Shown: piece by piece, positions 25,301-27,643 of the stretch
Layout: each line of letters starts with the position of its first letter
Position numbering within the stretch: the first letter of the stretch is position 1
Assembly (NCBI GenBank): GCA_964473365.1
Contig: CAYYOV010000034.1
Coordinates: 1 to 27,643, forward strand
DNA from: 2-02-FULL-55-14 sp964473365
GTDB taxonomy: Bacteria; Bacteroidota; Ignavibacteria; UBA10030
Direction of reading: 5' to 3'
DNA length: 27,643 bases
Program-made: the position numbers and the translations under genes
The notes under the pieces: generated by a model
What the model was told of the DNA's origin: nothing
Database searches by the model: none
What the model saw: only the letters and a program-made list of their open reading frames with translations

Positions 25301-25553
25301 CGGTGTCTTCGGGCGTCCTGCCGGCGGACCGGGTCTATAATTGGCCGAACCCGGTCTACGGATCGGAGACACGCATCCGATACTTCACCGACGTCAACGG
25401 CACAGCCACGGTCACGATCTTCGATGTGGCCGGTGACAAGGTCACGACCCTGACAGGCCAGGCGATCGCAGGTCAGGACAACGAGATCGTGTGGAATGTC
25501 GCCGGGATCCAGAGCGGAGTGTATCTGGCGCATGTTGAGGTGAGGGGAAGTGG
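22396..25553 (+). CDS. secreted M6-metalloprotease-like protein lacking HExxH, with beta-propeller-like and T9SS sorting domains (3' end in gap)
   Basis: About 1050 residues before the gap. Signal peptide MRSSRREHAIVVLGLLTLALS to AMA; ATG 22396 has no ribosome site. An M6-like (immune inhibitor A type) region covers about residues 55-560, with NGLFAASVGSYLGLPDLFD followed by GIGQFGLMDG and WEKMHLGWV. In active M6 enzymes the first block is HEFGHxLGLPDLYD; here it is ASVGS at residues 264-268, while Asp274 and all flanking residues are kept. The middle has FG-GAP-like repeats (VVDLDGNGHSEF, LADVDRDGRKEL), probably a propeller. The end (NWPNPV, ATVTIFDVAGDKV, SGVYLAHVEV) is a type A T9SS sorting domain, so the stop should lie within the N run. 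It is a likely cargo of the neighbouring PorU/PorV. Confidence 0.85.
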
Positions 25554-25653
25554 NNNNNNNNNNNNNNNNNNNNNNNNNNNNNNNNNNNNNNNNNNNNNNN
25601 NNNNNNNNNNNNNNNNNNNNNNNNNNNNNNNNNNNNNNNNNNNNNNNNNNNNN
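25554..25653. other. assembly gap (100 N) between two surface-protein genes
   Basis: Exactly 100 N. The left flank ends inside a T9SS C-terminal sorting domain and the right flank is in the middle of an unrelated domain, so at least one stop and one start codon are probably missing here. The in-frame reading across it is chance. Confidence 0.97.
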
Positions 25654-26244
25654 GATCCTTCCCTCATCATCTCGGGCTACGAGATCCGGGGTTCGGTCGG
25701 CGACCGGTTCGGCAACCCGATCCCGGGCGTGGATGTGTCGGTGGACTATACGCTCGAGTGGGTTGACGACGGCCCCGAGCCGACGAGAACCTACCAGGTG
25801 CCGCTCATCGGCGAATCGATCACTGTCACGGTTGTTGGCCGCGACGGCCGGACGGTCTTCGCCGAAGCGCTCGGGCTTCAATCGGGCGGACCGTTCTCGT
25901 ACCTATGGAGCGGACGGACATCGCCAGGCCAGTTCGCCGCGCCCGGCGCGTACGAGGTCCGATACCAGACTGCGGCCGGCGTCCGGTTGACGTATCCGTA
26001 CTTGCTGTCCGGCACGATCGCCGCGACGACGGACTCCCTCGGACGGTTCATCGTTCGCGATCTGCAACTCCCCATCGGGTTCTATCCAGTCCCCGAATAT
26101 TCTTCGACGGGAGCGACATACTATGGGAACCTGCGCGTCACATCCGAAGTGATCCTCGGATTTTCTGTCGGAGGGATCAAGGATTTTCGGACGGTCAACG
26201 TTCGGCGCGACCAGGCTCTGGTGTTCGCCACGCGGCTGGAGTGA
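25654..26244 (+). CDS. C-terminal part of a carboxypeptidase-regulatory-like / Ig-like surface protein (5' end in gap)
   Basis: 196 residues up to the TGA at 26242-26244. The first part, IRGSVGDRFGNPIPGVDVSVDYT, is the pattern of a CarboxypepD_reg-like beta-sandwich. It is followed by a FlgD-like Ig segment (YLWSGRTSPGQFAAPGAYEVRYQ) and another Gly/Thr-rich strand region (DSLGRFIVRDLQLPIGFY). No T9SS sorting domain is seen at the end. The N-terminus is lost in the gap, so signal peptide or lipobox cannot be judged. A cell-surface or exported role is inferred from domain type and neighbours. gmd begins 65 bases downstream. Confidence 0.75.
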   Translation, partial: DPSLIISGYEIRGSVGDRFGNPIPGVDVSVDYTLEWVDDGPEPTRTYQVPLIGESITVTVVGRDGRTVFAEALGLQSGGPFSYLWSGRTSPGQFAAPGAYEVRYQTAAGVRLTYPYLLSGTIAATTDSLGRFIVRDLQLPIGFYPVPEYSSTGATYYGNLRVTSEVILGFSVGGIKDFRTVNVRRDQALVFATRLE

Positions 26245-26309
26245 AACAGGTAACGAGGTTCTTCCAAAGCGATAGTCTTCGTCAAGCTGCCATCGAATCG
26301 GAGAAACGT

Positions 26310-27335
26310 ATGAGCAAGAAAGCGTTGATCACGGGAATTACTGGACAGGATGGAGCGTATCTGGCGTTGATGCTGCTGCAGAAAGGCTACAAGGTCTTCG
26401 GCGCGATCCGCCGAAATGCAGGGCTCTATTCATGGAGGCTGGAGCGACTTGGGATCGTCAACGACGTCGATTTTATCGACTTCGATCTCCTTGAATATTC
26501 GAACATCAAGAAGACGCTCGAACGGGTCAAGCCCGACGAGGTCTACAACCTGGCTGCCCAGAGTTTTGTTGGCCTCTCCTTCGAACAACCGCTCCTGACA
26601 TCGGACATCGACGGGCTCGGTACACTCCGGGTCCTCGAGTCGGTCAGAGAGGCCGGGATCCCGGCCCGCATCTACCAGGCCTCGACGAGCGAGATGTTCG
26701 GCAAGGTGCGCGAGACCCCGCAAACGGAATTGACCCCCTTCCACCCGCGTTCGCCGTATGCCGTAGCGAAGGTCTTTGCGCACTGGGCGATGATCAACTA
26801 CCGCGAATCGTACCAGATGTTCGCGTCGAATGGCATTCTGTTCAACCACGAGTCCCCGTTGCGCGGCGAAGAATTTGTGACGCGTAAGATCACGCGCGCC
26901 ATCGCAGGCATCAAGGCCGGGAAGCAGGAGTTCGTCGAGCTGGGGAACATGCATGCCAAACGCGATTGGGGCTACGCTCGCGACTACGTCGATGCGATGT
27001 GGCGGATCCTTCAGCACGGACAGGCCGACGATTTCGTCATCGCCACTGGCGAGACGCACAGCGTTAAAGAATTCGTCGACCTGGCGTTCCATCATGCCGG
27101 GATCACGCTTGAATGGTCTGGCAAAGAGGTCGATGAGGTCGGCAAGGACAAGAAGACCGGCAAGACGCTCGTGAAGGTGTCCCCAAAGTATTTCAGGCCT
27201 GCCGAGGTCGATGTGCTGATCGGGGATGCGTCGAAAGCGAAGAAACAGCTGGGCTGGTCGGCAACGACCCGCTTCGACCAGCTCGTGGCCATCATGATGG
27301 AAGCCGAACTCAATCCGAGCAAAGGTCTTGTCTAG
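26310..27335 (+). CDS. gmd: GDP-mannose 4,6-dehydratase
   Basis: Extended SDR that turns GDP-mannose into GDP-4-keto-6-deoxymannose, the precursor of GDP-fucose, GDP-rhamnose or GDP-perosamine for surface polysaccharides. 341 residues. The NADP motif TGITGQDGAYLA is at the N-terminus, then STSEMFG, the catalytic Tyr150 and Lys154 in SPYAVAK, and the diagnostic NGILFNHESPLRGEEFVTRKITRA-type stretch. The cofactor-loop region (AIRRNAGLYSWRLERLG) differs from the common RRSSSFNTGRI form, so a related GDP-sugar reductase is a minor alternative. GGAG lies 8 bases before the ATG; upstream extension of the frame to 25905 overlaps another gene and is rejected. The partner enzyme that would finish the sugar is not in view. 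Confidence 0.92.
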   Translation: MSKKALITGITGQDGAYLALMLLQKGYKVFGAIRRNAGLYSWRLERLGIVNDVDFIDFDLLEYSNIKKTLERVKPDEVYNLAAQSFVGLSFEQPLLTSDIDGLGTLRVLESVREAGIPARIYQASTSEMFGKVRETPQTELTPFHPRSPYAVAKVFAHWAMINYRESYQMFASNGILFNHESPLRGEEFVTRKITRAIAGIKAGKQEFVELGNMHAKRDWGYARDYVDAMWRILQHGQADDFVIATGETHSVKEFVDLAFHHAGITLEWSGKEVDEVGKDKKTGKTLVKVSPKYFRPAEVDVLIGDASKAKKQLGWSATTRFDQLVAIMMEAELNPSKGLV

Positions 27336-27405
27336 ACGGTTCGGGCAGTTGAAATACGCGGCCCTCGCTCGTCCTCGTCTGGTGCGTTCAGCCTTGGTCC
27401 GGTCC

Positions 27406-27643
27406 ATGAACCTTCGATTTCTCGTGGCGTTTCTGGGCCTCGCTTTGGGCATGAATGCGCAGGAGTCTTTTCCCCGCGTCGACCTCACATGGTCGACCCT
27501 GACGACGCCTCATTTCTACGTCCATTATCACGGCGGAAACGAGCGGGCGGCGCGCGAAACGGCTGAGATCGCAGAGGCGATCCATGGACCGATCACGGAG
27601 ATGTACGGCCACACCCCGAGCCAGCGCGTCAACATTGTCCTGC
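27406..27643 (+). CDS. 5' part of an exported peptidase-MA-like / TolB-propeller-type protein
   Basis: 79 residues up to the window edge. The start is a signal peptide (MNLRFLVAFLGLALGMNAQ), followed by WSTLTTPHFYVHYHGGNERAA and AEIAEAIHGPITEMYGHTPSQRVNIVL. This W-x-T-x-HF-x-VHY opening followed by a helix and a P-x-x-x-V-x-IVL strand is what I know from secreted peptidase-MA-like proteins, often joined to TolB-type propellers in Bacteroidota. Only the front is visible, so the zinc site cannot be checked. It lies 70 bases after gmd, with no clear ribosome site or promoter. Confidence 0.7.
   Translation, partial: MNLRFLVAFLGLALGMNAQESFPRVDLTWSTLTTPHFYVHYHGGNERAARETAEIAEAIHGPITEMYGHTPSQRVNIVL

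Noticed and set aside
22237..26244. One 1335-residue fusion protein
   Set aside because: The early start lacks a signal peptide at its N-terminus, and the frame runs through an N gap after a C-terminal sorting domain.
26430..27488. 352-codon minus-strand frame opposite gmd
   Set aside because: gmd is complete with all catalytic residues on the plus strand; the opposite frame is a shadow.
1..27643. CRISPR arrays, tRNA/rRNA genes, insertion sequences, phage attachment sites
   Set aside because: No regularly spaced repeats, cloverleaf-like sequences, transposase genes or direct-repeat borders were found on reading.

Overview
The window looks like a scaffold from an uncultured Gram-negative member of the Bacteroidota/Chlorobiota (FCB) group, probably an Ignavibacteria- or Kapabacteria-like lineage. 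The reasons are a type IX secretion system pair (porU-porV), a secreted protein with a T9SS-type C-terminal sorting domain, a sphingolipid-type oxoamine synthase, and strongly G/C-ending codons throughout. The lineage is inferred from gene content; no marker gene or rRNA is present. Two runs of exactly 100 N (11153-11252 and 25554-25653) are scaffolding gaps of unknown true size, and each interrupts coding sequence.

Region by region: 1-3776 (+) holds a possible Cys-rich ORF fragment, GTP-dependent PEP carboxykinase (pckG), a DUF47/PhoU-like protein and a PiT phosphate transporter. 3793-8859 is the most interesting metabolic block. A leftward extended SDR resembles ceramide reductase CerR. Divergent from it run a serine-palmitoyltransferase-type enzyme (spt), a large GNAT protein resembling bacterial ceramide synthase (bCerS), ilvE and a cyclic-nucleotide-binding protein. 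The first three together would make bacterial ceramide. 8940-12198 (-) is a tight operon rpiB-glyA-tatC-polyprenyl synthase. 12356-16862 (-) is a second tight operon: glgA, gmhB, a DNRLRE-like lipoprotein and an outer-membrane beta-barrel-type protein. 17159-26244 (+) is the T9SS block: porU, porV, a giant M6-like secreted protein and the tail of another surface protein. The window ends with gmd (GDP-mannose 4,6-dehydratase) and the start of an exported peptidase-MA-like protein.

Three things stand out. (1) The 5' leader of porU is an unusually structured RNA: a sigma70-like promoter, nested long-range helices, an intrinsic terminator ending six bases before the porU ATG, and no Shine-Dalgarno. 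It could be an unrecognised riboswitch/attenuator or a small RNA. (2) The M6-like T9SS cargo has lost its whole HExxH zinc motif while the rest of the motif is intact, so it looks like a secreted pseudo-protease. (3) The spt/GNAT/SDR cluster is a candidate ceramide pathway.

Four promoters share the pattern TTGnnn, exactly 17 bases, then TAnnTT (upstream of spt, glgA, porU and porV), which suggests the housekeeping promoter shape of this organism. No tRNA, rRNA, CRISPR array or insertion sequence was seen. No gene-free stretch exceeds 300 bases; the longest (16863-17158) is filled by divergent promoters and the structured leader.
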